A stretch of DNA of 47,582 bases. Source: Neosynechococcus sphagnicola sy1 (lineage in GTDB: Bacteria > Cyanobacteriota > Cyanobacteriia > Neosynechococcales > Neosynechococcaceae). The position numbers were made by a program, and so were the translations under genes. Under the pieces are notes generated by a model. The model ran no database searches, was not told the DNA's origin, and saw only the letters and a program-made list of their open reading frames with translations. Within the stretch, counting starts at the first letter, position 1; every line of letters starts with the position of its first letter. Location: NCBI RefSeq assembly GCF_000775285.1, contig NZ_JJML01000017.1, positions 170,132 through 217,713 of the forward strand, written 5' to 3'. Shown piece by piece: positions 8,384 through 16,146 of the stretch.

Positions 8384-9925
8384 TTATGAATCGCGCCATT
8401 CGGCGGGAACTCTTCCAAATTTATCCTCTACAAAATCAATAAGATATGCATACTTGGTCTTAAGGTGCTTGCGCACAGTATTCGGTAGGTCCGCAGATAT
8501 ACTGACATTGAGCCTTTTCCCAGCTTTCGGAAAATAGACCGGATCAAATTCGATCTGTAGAAAGTTGCAAACGTTTTTTAACACGGATAATCCGTCTCTA
8601 GCTATATCCTCATAAAATAGATAAAGAATCTGTTCCTTTGGGAAAAAATGCTCGAGACGTTCAATAGTCTTATCGTATGTAGTTCTATTAACTACTGGTA
8701 ATGAGTCTGCAAATTTTATAGCCCGTTTTGGCTCAAGCATTCCTTTGTCTGACTTTTTGGTCGCCCGAAAGCGAATTTGTGACCATACCCGCCCGACCGG
8801 ATCTCGCATAATGAAGATTATTTTCGCTTGGGGTGCAATACGCGCTATGTGTGCGAAACCTTCATCCGGGAGCATGGAATATTCTGGTGTTACTTCTCCA
8901 AATGCCTTAGCGCCGTTAGCGATCTCAAATAATGAAACATACCATGGATCTCCAATTTCCGCTGGATTTCCATACTTCTTGCGCCATAGGCGTTCAACAT
9001 CTGGCATCGACACCGTTGAGTCCGCCCTCCGTTTAGCATTTCCAATCAATTTCTGCAAAAAATTTCTATTCGCTTCTATGTGTATGCCGTCGAAGTAGTG
9101 GAGTTCCTTAATGTAAGGTACCCATACGTCTCGATGAGAGTCCAAATTATCGTGAAGCCAACGTGTTCCTGCTTTTTGAGCTCCAATACAAGTGAAGAAA
9201 TTTCCTGATATTAATGCTTCTGTAGAAACTTTTTCCAAAAAGGCATTTAGATAAATTTCACCGAATTTTTCATTCATGTGTACTAGATCTGAGTTTGGAT
9301 GCTCGATGTTTTTCCTGCTCACATTAATTTCGAGCCTTGTTGAACCTTTTGAGTATTCTATTCTAGTATTCCAGCCATTCTCGATCGTTATTTCAGGCTG
9401 GGGAAGGAAGTAAAGATTACTTATATTAGGTATTGTTGAAGTCATTCCAAGTACCCGATTGTAGCTGATAGACTTTGACTCGGAGCAGACTGTTGACTCA
9501 CTTGCTTTGAGGGGGTGGTGGCCTATGTAAATCTGTCTCGAAGACAGTTGGCGAACCATGGCAGCCACTTGATAATTCAGGGACTGAAGATAGTTATCTC
9601 GGCAAGCTTGGATCAATACCGCATCTGAGAAACGTTCGTCTAATTTTAATACCCTAAAATAAAGCCCATATATCAAAAACAAATCAAAGTCTTTAGGGTT
9701 AACTTTTGTCTTCCCTCCCGAAGTATAGTGCAGTATTTTTTCAAGTCCTTTGTTAGTTGGGACAAGCTCTTGATTCCGGATAGAAAGGCCGCTCAAATCA
9801 TTTTTTGGGGCTGCAAAAAACGTAATCTCTATATTTGGATATTTCCTTTGTAGTTCATCCCAAGCATTCTTAAGACTTCCTACATGGCTATTGCCTAAAA
9901 CACATATCTTCATATTTAAAGCCAA
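8384..9925 (-). CDS. SGNH-like domain fused to a C-terminal sulfotransferase domain
   Basis: Two domains are visible in 513 aa. Residues 1-233 begin KICVLGNSHVGSLKNAW (Ser13 in a GNSH motif) and end with DLVHMNEKFGEIYL (Asp213, His216). This is the Ser...Asp-x-x-His layout of SGNH/GDSL-type hydrolases or acyl-esterases. Residues 242-513 are a sulfotransferase: FFTCIGAQKAGTRWLHDNL (PAPS loop, 243-261) and KIIFIMRDPVGRVWSQIRF (Arg374, Ser382, 3'-phosphate site). The gene starts 4 bp after the stop of the upstream GSCFA gene, so the two are co-transcribed. Met5 is an alternative start. I infer that one protein may both sulfate and de-acylate or acylate a surface glycan; the N-terminal activity is not proven. 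Confidence 0.8.
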   Translation of the reverse strand: MALNMKICVLGNSHVGSLKNAWDELQRKYPNIEITFFAAPKNDLSGLSIRNQELVPTNKGLEKILHYTSGGKTKVNPKDFDLFLIYGLYFRVLKLDERFSDAVLIQACRDNYLQSLNYQVAAMVRQLSSRQIYIGHHPLKASESTVCSESKSISYNRVLGMTSTIPNISNLYFLPQPEITIENGWNTRIEYSKGSTRLEINVSRKNIEHPNSDLVHMNEKFGEIYLNAFLEKVSTEALISGNFFTCIGAQKAGTRWLHDNLDSHRDVWVPYIKELHYFDGIHIEANRNFLQKLIGNAKRRADSTVSMPDVERLWRKKYGNPAEIGDPWYVSLFEIANGAKAFGEVTPEYSMLPDEGFAHIARIAPQAKIIFIMRDPVGRVWSQIRFRATKKSDKGMLEPKRAIKFADSLPVVNRTTYDKTIERLEHFFPKEQILYLFYEDIARDGLSVLKNVCNFLQIEFDPVYFPKAGKRLNVSISADLPNTVRKHLKTKYAYLIDFVEDKFGRVPAEWRDS

Positions 9926-9929
9926 TTAA

Positions 9930-11045
9930 TTACTTACCAAAAGCGCTTAAGATTTCCTCCTCGCATACCACGTCGTATGCACTTTCGTGAGCAGCATTCA
10001 ACTGCCTTATATGTAAATCACTACTTTTATGTGATTTTTCTGGGGATCGCTCAATAGGATATTTCATGTTTAAGCAGTTAAAGAAACAATTCATGACATG
10101 ATCGATGCCGACAGGATTGACGCTTCGTTGATTGGATTCAAAGAATGTACCCCGGAAAGGTGTAGCGTTAATGATCTCATAGGCAGGAAAGTAGTCCACC
10201 GAGCTAGACTGGTCAGCTAATTGACCCGCAACAGACCTCAAAATTGCCTTTGATTCCATCGTCGCTACAAGTACGTGATTCCCAGACATAGTCGCTGTCA
10301 ATGGAACTGGCGAAACCGTTAGAAGGAACTTGATATTCGGATTCAGCTCCTTTATTTTTTTGATTGTTTCTTGAAGTACCTTCCGTATTAACGGGTATTT
10401 TTGATTAACGAATTTGTGGGTATTTTTGTCAAATGTACCGGCTGCTGTCCCAGGGCACATCGGGTATTCATAGCTGGCTTGCTGGTGAATCCAGGTTTCA
10501 GTGAGGCCAAGGGTGAAGACGAAGAGGTTTGCAGTTGTGAGAGCTTCATTAAAGGATTCTAAAGTGCGTTCACGGGAATGTAAAAGCTCGTTCTTTGAAG
10601 CAAATCCATTCGGTTCAATGTTGGGTCGGAAGGGATCGAAAAATCTTTCATCTTTCTCCCAAATTTCATCAGGCACACTTGCCTCTTTGGTCGCCCAATC
10701 CACCCATTGTTTAAGCAGAGAAGCGGTATAAATGTTGCCGGTTCGGCATGAGAAGATACCATAATTATATTTCTTCGCATTTTCTGCACTAAGACCAGCA
10801 GGTGCTAGCTCCGTGTTCAGCCAATTGAAGCCACGTAACTCTAGTGCTCGACCGATATGTTGAGCAAAACAAGAACCGAAAGTAACTATTTTTTGGCGCG
10901 GTGTTATGGGAAATTTTGGATCCCACAATCCATCAATATCAAACATATTCTTTTTTGCGATCGCCGAAGACCAAAAAAATTTTTCCTCAAGGTTCTTATA
11001 GGGATGCATTGCTGTTTCAAAATGAATGGGCTTGTAAATGATCAA
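9930..11045 (-). CDS. GSCFA domain protein
   Basis: The family is named after the sequence seen here at residues 57-61 (KIVTFGSCFAQHIGRALE). GSCFA proteins are SGNH-hydrolase relatives found in polysaccharide clusters, with unproven, probably esterase- or acyl-related, activity. The later blocks NLFVFTLGLTETW and TVSPVPLTAT are also typical. It is 371 aa, about the usual length. Start MIIYKPIHFETAMHPYKN is chosen from the typical PIHFE...HPYKN opening. It is the first gene of a two-gene unit with the SGNH/sulfotransferase fusion (gap 4 bp). It contains the only GCGATCGC octamer I found in the first 11 kb, near 10,957. Confidence 0.85.
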   Translation of the reverse strand: MIIYKPIHFETAMHPYKNLEEKFFWSSAIAKKNMFDIDGLWDPKFPITPRQKIVTFGSCFAQHIGRALELRGFNWLNTELAPAGLSAENAKKYNYGIFSCRTGNIYTASLLKQWVDWATKEASVPDEIWEKDERFFDPFRPNIEPNGFASKNELLHSRERTLESFNEALTTANLFVFTLGLTETWIHQQASYEYPMCPGTAAGTFDKNTHKFVNQKYPLIRKVLQETIKKIKELNPNIKFLLTVSPVPLTATMSGNHVLVATMESKAILRSVAGQLADQSSSVDYFPAYEIINATPFRGTFFESNQRSVNPVGIDHVMNCFFNCLNMKYPIERSPEKSHKSSDLHIRQLNAAHESAYDVVCEEEILSAFGK

Positions 11046-11060
11046 AAACCGAAGCTTCTA

Positions 11061-11590
11061 CTATGTAGACATTTGAGATTTCATTAATTCATGTATGGAC
11101 TCATTAAGCTTGCGATGTTTTTTTTGGATCAGAACCTGATTCGAAAAATAAGAAATAATGATATTAATCGGCTCTAGTTTCATCACAATTTGGCAAAAAA
11201 TGGCACCATCCAACTGATGTTGTCGGAACAGCACACTCCCCAATTTCAGGTATGGTTCTGTATCATTGGGTTAAATTTTCAGCGCTTTATGATAATTTTG
11301 CAAGTCATCTGGATTTTCCAAGATTGCCTGATTGAAGTAATCAGAGCATTCCGCAGGTCAGATTGAGCACGATTATACAGCGCATTGCCGAGTTTTTGGT
11401 GCAAATATGCCATATCTACAGCCAACACTTGGGCATGACAGTAACAGGCGAATCGGTTGGCCAGACAATAGGGTAATCTAGATGGCTTCCGCTTGTTTTT
11501 GGAGCGTATATTCTTGCTCCAATTAGACTCAGAGCTATCCAGGTTTGCGGACACTGAAGCAATGGGGAAGGGCAGATGATCCAGCAATTC
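11061..11590 (-). pseudogene. Decayed TPR protein gene
   Basis: No intact frame spans this stretch, but TPR signatures appear in successive frames on the minus strand. From the right, one frame gives AEAI then a stop. A second gives CYCHAQVLAVDMAYLHQKLGNALYNRAQ, a good TPR helix pair. A third gives CSDYFNQAILENPDDLQNYHKALKI followed at once by TAA. Without a break comes PNDTEPYLKLGSVLFRQHQLDGAIF, running to a TAG at 11,061. Joined, these make a run of TPR units like those at the start of the 4816-8361 glycosyltransferase. At least two frame changes plus in-frame stops within about 500 bp indicate real decay, not one sequencing error. It is probably the remnant of a TPR-glycosyltransferase gene of this island. 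Confidence 0.7.
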
Positions 11591-11655
11591 CCTTTAAATC
11601 ATGGGTGTCTTCTGAAGATTACTGCAAATGAACTCTCTTAGAACCAGAAAATTAC

Positions 11656-12396
11656 CTAGCCCAAATAGGCTCGCTTCACTTGTTCATTCGTTAACAATTC
11701 GGTCGCAGGCCCCTCCAAGGTGATGCATCCCGCCTCTAAAACATACCCGCGATCGGCAGCTTGCAGTGCCAGAGTGGCATTTTGCTCCACCAGCAAAATG
11801 GTGACGCCAGCGGTGTGGAGGGATTGGATAATGGCAAAAATCTCTAAAACAATGGTCGGGGCTAAGCCCAGACTGGGTTCATCTAAGAGCAAAAGTTGGG
11901 GGCGACTCATCAACGCCCGGGCGATCGCCAGCATCTGCTGCTCACCACCGCTCAGAGTTCCCGCGAGTTGATGACGACGTTCTGCCAACCGGGGAAAGGT
12001 CTGGAATTGGTAATCGATGTCGGCGCGAATATCAGCGCCATGGTCGCGGGTGTATGCGCCTAGCTCCAGATTATCGAGAACCGTTTGATGAGCCAGCACC
12101 CGGCGACCCTCTGGACTTTGGGCAATGCCCAGCTTCACCACCTGATCAGGCCGATAGGCCGTAATCTTTCGCCCTTGAAAGTAAATCTGCCCACTGCGAG
12201 GGGGGATCAACCGAGAAATGGCCCGGAGGGTGGTACTTTTGCCCGCACCATTGGCCCCAATCAGGGTGACGACCTCACCGCCATACACCTCCAGATCAAT
12301 CCCTCGGAGGGCCTCAATGCCTCCATAGTTGACGCAGAGTTGTTGGATTTGCAGTAGCGGTGCCTTGGCAGGTGGTTTGAGTTCTGAGTAGCTCAT
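11656..12396 (-). CDS. livF: Branched-chain/neutral amino-acid ABC transporter ATPase, LivF type
   Basis: The 246-aa protein is a complete ABC ATPase: Walker A GANGAGKSTT (47-56), signature LSGGEQQ (148-154), Walker B LLLLDEPSLGL (168-178). It ends QVKRAYLG, as LivF proteins do. LivF and LivG form the ATP-hydrolysing pair of HAAT-type importers for branched-chain or neutral amino acids. Its ATG overlaps the livG stop by 4 nt (ATGA), a sign of translational coupling. The permease and binding-protein genes are not in the window; in cyanobacteria the Nat (neutral amino acid) genes are often scattered, so a NatE-like role is possible. The urea-type UrtE is a less likely alternative because no urt genes are near. 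Confidence 0.85.
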   Translation of the reverse strand: MSYSELKPPAKAPLLQIQQLCVNYGGIEALRGIDLEVYGGEVVTLIGANGAGKSTTLRAISRLIPPRSGQIYFQGRKITAYRPDQVVKLGIAQSPEGRRVLAHQTVLDNLELGAYTRDHGADIRADIDYQFQTFPRLAERRHQLAGTLSGGEQQMLAIARALMSRPQLLLLDEPSLGLAPTIVLEIFAIIQSLHTAGVTILLVEQNATLALQAADRGYVLEAGCITLEGPATELLTNEQVKRAYLG

Positions 12397-13204
12397 GCCT
12401 CTCCTCCCAGATAGGCTTCGATCACGGCGGGATCATTGCGGACGGTGGCGGGATTTCCCAAGGCAATTAATTCCCCAAAATTCAAGACTGCAATGCGATC
12501 GCACAATTCCATCACCAAGGGTACATGATGTTCAATCAGCAGTACCGTCAGCTGGAACTGTTGCCGCAGATCCCGAATTAATTCGCACAACACCTGCTTT
12601 TCACTGGGATTCATGCCAGCAGCCGGTTCATCCAACAGCAGCACTTGGGGCTTCAAGGCCAAGGCTCGGGCTATCTCTAATCGCCGCTGATCGCCATAGG
12701 ACAGTGTTTTGGCGGGTTCCGCTGCTCGATGGTACAGCCCCATGAGATCCAGTAAGGCCAGGGATTCTTCCAGGGTCTGTCGTTCTTCTTGGGGAGCGGG
12801 GGGTCAATCCTAGCAGCCCCACCAAGAGTGGGCTATGGGCATGGGTATGGCAGGCAATCTGGACATTTTCCAGCACCGAGAGATTACCAAACAAGCGGAT
12901 ATTTTGAAAGGTACGGGCAATCCCCTTGGCTGCAACTCGGTCGGGGGGGGAGTTTTGTGATCACCTGACCGCGATAGAGCAACTGACCACTGGAGGGAGG
13001 AATCAGTCCGGTGATCAAATTAAATAAGGTGGTTTTTCCAGCCCCATTGGGGCCAATCAACCCAAAGATCTCGTGCTCTTGAATACTGAAGGAAACTTGA
13101 TTGACGGCCACCAGTCCCCCAAAACGGCAAGTCAATGCCTGCACTGCCAGAATCGTTGAGTCGGTTCCTAAGGCAGTGGTGGCGATGCTAGGGGAAGGGT
13201 TCAT
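12393..13204 (-). CDS. livG: Branched-chain/neutral amino-acid ABC transporter ATPase, LivG type (two apparent frameshifts)
   Basis: Three overlapping frame pieces together spell one LivG. The first piece carries [14 protein letters not shown] and Walker [17 protein letters not shown]. The second carries [17 protein letters not shown]. The third has the signature-region variant [17 protein letters not shown], Walker [14 protein letters not shown] and the end VIEAYLG. The frame is lost in an 8-G run at 12943-12950 and a 6-G run at 12798-12803. Removing one base from each gives a continuous 269-aa protein reading [18 protein letters not shown] across the first break and [14 protein letters not shown] across the second. 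Both fit homopolymer sequencing errors. Start [10 protein letters not shown] (13204) is preferred to in-frame upstream codons that would run into psb28. Confidence 0.8.
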
Positions 13205-13253
13205 GGGAAACTTTGTATTTTGTATACTATTTGTATGTTCACTGAATGGTTCC

Positions 13254-13655
13254 ATGTCCGATCCCATCCCTACGGTTCAGTTTTTTGAAGGCATTCCTGA
13301 GCACATCAGTAATGTCAGCCTGCGTCGGGATAAGAATTCTGGTATGCGAGTCGTGGTCATGACCTTTGAAGATTTGCAGTCCTTGACCCGGTTCAATAGT
13401 TTTACCAAAAAATTCTCCCAAGCTCTGATCCTCGCCGATGCCGAAGGGCAAATGGAGCTTCAACCTGCCAGCGTCAAATTCATCTTCGGGGGCGACGATG
13501 GTGACGACTTGCAGCGGATGGAATGCAAGCTAGAAATCGACCAGGATCAGCACTGGGATCGCTTTATGCGCTTCATGCACCGCTACGCTGAAGCCAATGG
13601 CATGGCCTATGGTGAGCCTGAAGATCAAGGAGAGGGTGTCAAACCTAGGCACTGA
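13254..13655 (+). CDS. psb28: Psb28-family photosystem II assembly protein
   Basis: The 133-aa protein has the Psb28 layout: IP-VQFFEGIPEHISNVSLRRDKNSG at the start, a central VKFIFGG-ECKLEI region, and the very conserved tail WDRFMRFMHRYAEANGMAYGE. Psb28 binds the cytoplasmic side of photosystem II assembly intermediates near CP47 and cytochrome b559. The sequence departs from the commonest Psb28-1 form (INEEV-PDVRLTRSRDG), so it may be the Psb28-2 paralogue; this is a judgement by eye. The start MSDPIPT is chosen because the open frame upstream would overlap the divergent livG gene. The two starts are about 50 bp apart, so their promoters overlap. No strong ribosome-binding site is visible. 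Confidence 0.85.
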   Translation: MSDPIPTVQFFEGIPEHISNVSLRRDKNSGMRVVVMTFEDLQSLTRFNSFTKKFSQALILADAEGQMELQPASVKFIFGGDDGDDLQRMECKLEIDQDQHWDRFMRFMHRYAEANGMAYGEPEDQGEGVKPRH

Positions 13656-15045
13656 TTAAGCGCGCTCAAAATATCTAGCCCGCTCCCAACTGGTCACGAC
13701 CTCATCAAACTTCCGTTGTTCGGTGCGGAAGAAGTGGAGGTAGTGGTCAATCACCTCATCCCCCAAGGTTTGGCGTGCCCAAGTGCTCGTTTCTAATGCC
13801 TGAATCGACTCATGGAGACTCGCTGGCACCTGGGGCAGATCCCGAGCCGCGTAGACATCGCCTTCAAACATCGGGGGCGGTTCAATTTGATTTTGAATCC
13901 CATCCAGTCCAGCCGCCAGGGTCACCGCAAAGGCCAGATAGGGATTGGCATCCGCCCCTGGACAACGGCACTCTAAGCGCAGGGAGGCTCCATGCCCTAA
14001 GATGCGGAACCCAGCGGTGCGATTGTCATAGGCCCAGGCAATTCCGGTGGGGGCAAAAGAACCTGCAACATAGCGCTTATAGGAGGTGGGATAGGGGGCA
14101 TAAAAGGCAAACAGCTCCCGAATGTGAGTCATCCAGCCCCCTAAGAACCACCGGAACAGCGGCGAGCTATGCACGGGGCCAAAGGCCTCGTCCCCTGGAA
14201 ACAGGGGGTTGCCCGCCTGATCCCAGACACTAGCATGGAGGTGCATACTAGATCCTGCAAAGCGTTCATCCCATTTCGCCATAAAGGTAATGGATTTATC
14301 GTTTTGCCAGGCAATTTCCTTCGCCAAATGTTTGTAGAGAACGTGGCGATCGCACATTTCTAAGAAATCGGTATAGCGGAGATTAATCTCCTGTTGTCCC
14401 GGTCCCCATTCTCCCTTTGAGAACTCCACGGGAATGCCCGATCGCTCTAAATGCTTGCGAATGGCACCGATGATCAATTCTTCCTTTGTTCCCTGGAAGA
14501 TATGGTAGTCCTCAATGTAATCCCCAATGGGCTGGAGGTCATGGTAGTTCTTGCGCTTGGCCTCGGCGTAGGAATCTGCAAACACATAGAGTTCTAATTC
14601 GGAAGCTCCCATGAGTTGATAGCCCAGCGCCTTGGCCCGTTCGAGCTGTTGTTTCAACAGACTGCGAGGCGCGATCGCCACCGGAATATCTTCTTCCTCA
14701 TTAAAAACCATCACACAGTACAATGGCAGTTTTCTCTAACCAGGAGGCAATTCGCAACGTACTCAGATCGGGAATCATCCGAAAATCACCATAGCCCTTA
14801 GCCCAACTGGTAAAGGCATAGCCCGGAACCGGATCCATTTCCATGTCGCAGGCTAACAGGTAGTCGCAGGCATGAACCGCATGGGCCAACACATCGTTAA
14901 TAAAGTAGTCACCCGTGATCCGCTTACCTAGCAGCCGTCCATAGAGATCAGGGAAAACAGTCAACACCGTTTCAATTTCCTCATCCCTAACCATTTGGGT
15001 TAGGGTTTTGACATCCAGCATCCCTCGGATCTTGGCGTTCCCCAT
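13656..15045 (-). CDS. Glutamine synthetase family protein (GlnT/PuuA-like; one apparent frameshift)
   Basis: The N-terminal piece (MGNAKIRGMLDVKTLTQMV, then VFPDLYGRLLGKRITGDYF) and the C-terminal piece (from FNEEEDIPVAIAPRSLLKQQ) belong to one protein. They are separated by one surplus base near an A-run at 14703-14707; removing it gives 462 aa. The catalytic half shows GSSMHLHASVWD (the GS histidine/ATP region) and RLECRCPGADANPYLAFA (ATP/glutamate-binding Arg and the PGADANPYL signature). The N-terminus differs from GlnA, so it is more likely a gamma-glutamyl ligase for an amine such as a polyamine than the main glutamine synthetase. The substrate is unproven. It converges with psb28, leaving no gap after its stop. 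Confidence 0.8.
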
Positions 15046-15702
15046 GCAGGCTCCTTCACTGTTCAGAACAGAAAATAATCCACATAAAAGTGTGGATCTG
15101 ATAGAAGGCTATCAGATCCACTTTAAAGTCACTCAAAATTAATTTCCAAATCAGTGAACAGGAACCCCTTTGCTGGTCAGAGCTGAAGTCTACTTATCCC
15201 TCCTTTCTAGGGAATATCGATTCAGGGACCTTTGTCGTTAGGGGAGATCCGCTATCTACTACTCATAGATGCCTGAACCCCAACCCTTAATTCACCAGCG
15301 AAATTGCTAGTAAGCAACCTGTGGATCTGAGGAGAATCTCGTATAAACCCTCAGTTAATCTGTAGCACCAGAAATTTTACGAACCTGACAAGCATTGGGG
15401 TGGCCAGGGAAGGAGACACAATCCCAGAAGCCTTAAGATTGGGGAAGTTTTTACTGTCTTCCTTGTGTCTATAACTTAGACTATCATGCAGCCCACGAGC
15501 CTTAACCAGAGTTTAATAGAAGTTTATTTCTAAAGAAGTAAGGAAACAAACGCTTAGGAAACTGTGATGTAGCGATCCAAGAACCTGGCTCTGAAGGGGT
15601 GCAAGCAGGCTTCAAGACAACGATTTCAGCCCTTGGGTAACCCAATATCCAAATATTCCCATGGTCGTTCCATCTGGCTACCCTGGTTGCTTCTGTTGAT
15701 CT
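15046..15702. other. 657-bp region without a gene, with one strong hairpin
   Basis: It separates the start of the glutamine-synthetase-family gene from the end of the 15703 gene, both on the minus strand. It is too long for a simple promoter. Besides the hairpin at 15092-15121 I find no convincing ORF on either strand. It may hold a long 5' leader of the minus-strand synthetase gene or an sRNA. I could not match it to the cyanobacterial glutamine riboswitch consensus by eye. Confidence 0.5.
15092..15121. promoter_or_regulatory. Perfect 13-bp hairpin upstream of the glutamine-synthetase-family gene
   Basis: GTGGATCTGATAG (15092-15104) and its exact complement (15109-15121) flank a 4-base AAGG loop. 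No T-run follows on either strand, so it is not a standard terminator. It sits about 50 bp ahead of the minus-strand start at 15045 and could be a leader structure or a protein-binding palindrome. Confidence 0.7.
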
Positions 15703-16146
15703 CTACTTAGTAACAGTCACTTGAAAAGATAGGGTGAATGGTTTAAAGCTGACACCTGACTTTGCCGTTCCTGTCAGCTCTAGTTCATAGATCCCTGCCT
15801 TGGGGAAGGTAATGAGGGTGCCAGGAATGCCTTGGTACTGTCCAATGTTCAAAGCCCTCAGCAGCGGTTGCATCAAGGGGGGAGTTTTTCCTTCTACGTG
15901 GGGAATCGGATAGACTGCCAACTGACAGTTGCATTGTGAGAGCGGAATCACTTGTCCACCCCGGCGGGTCAAAGCAAACCAGGCTTTGGCAGGTACGCCT
16001 GCCTGGGGTTGATCATTCGGCTCAATATGAAAAGTCGCCGCCACCTCTCCAGCAACCTCAACCTCGTGAGCCCAGACCGGGGGAACAACCAGCAGAGACA
16101 ATAGCAAACTGCCAAAAAACTTACTTCGACGGGTAAATCGGGGCAT
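15703..16146 (-). CDS. Secreted protein of unknown function
   Basis: The preferred start (MPRFTRRSKFFGSLLL) gives 147 aa with a clear signal peptide: basic N-terminus, hydrophobic stretch LLLSLLVVPP, and cleavage after VWA before HEVEVAGEVAATFHIEP. The mature part is a beta-rich domain with a CNC pair (QCNCQLAVY) and GIYELELTG near the end. It resembles small periplasmic beta-sandwich proteins of the YtkA/CopC kind, but I cannot assign a family. Its start overlaps the end of the SafE fusion gene by 26 nt, so it is the third gene of that operon. The histidine after the cleavage site and the paired cysteines would suit metal binding; this is inference. Confidence 0.65.
   Translation of the reverse strand: MPRFTRRSKFFGSLLLSLLVVPPVWAHEVEVAGEVAATFHIEPNDQPQAGVPAKAWFALTRRGGQVIPLSQCNCQLAVYPIPHVEGKTPPLMQPLLRALNIGQYQGIPGTLITFPKAGIYELELTGTAKSGVSFKPFTLSFQVTVTK

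Noticed and set aside
11061-11587. Two separate small hypothetical proteins (60 and 102 aa)
   Set aside because: Their frames join into one broken run of TPR repeats, so they are pieces of a pseudogene.
12393-13204. Programmed ribosomal frameshifting in livG
   Set aside because: Both breaks are in G-runs and the same +1 pattern recurs in seven unrelated genes, so sequencing error explains it more simply.
13101-13253. N-terminal extension of Psb28
   Set aside because: It would overlap livG and adds 51 residues not seen in the family; the MSDPIPT start fits.
15046-15702. Glutamine riboswitch (glnA RNA motif)
   Set aside because: Scanning both strands I could not find the conserved core blocks of the motif; only a plain hairpin is clear.
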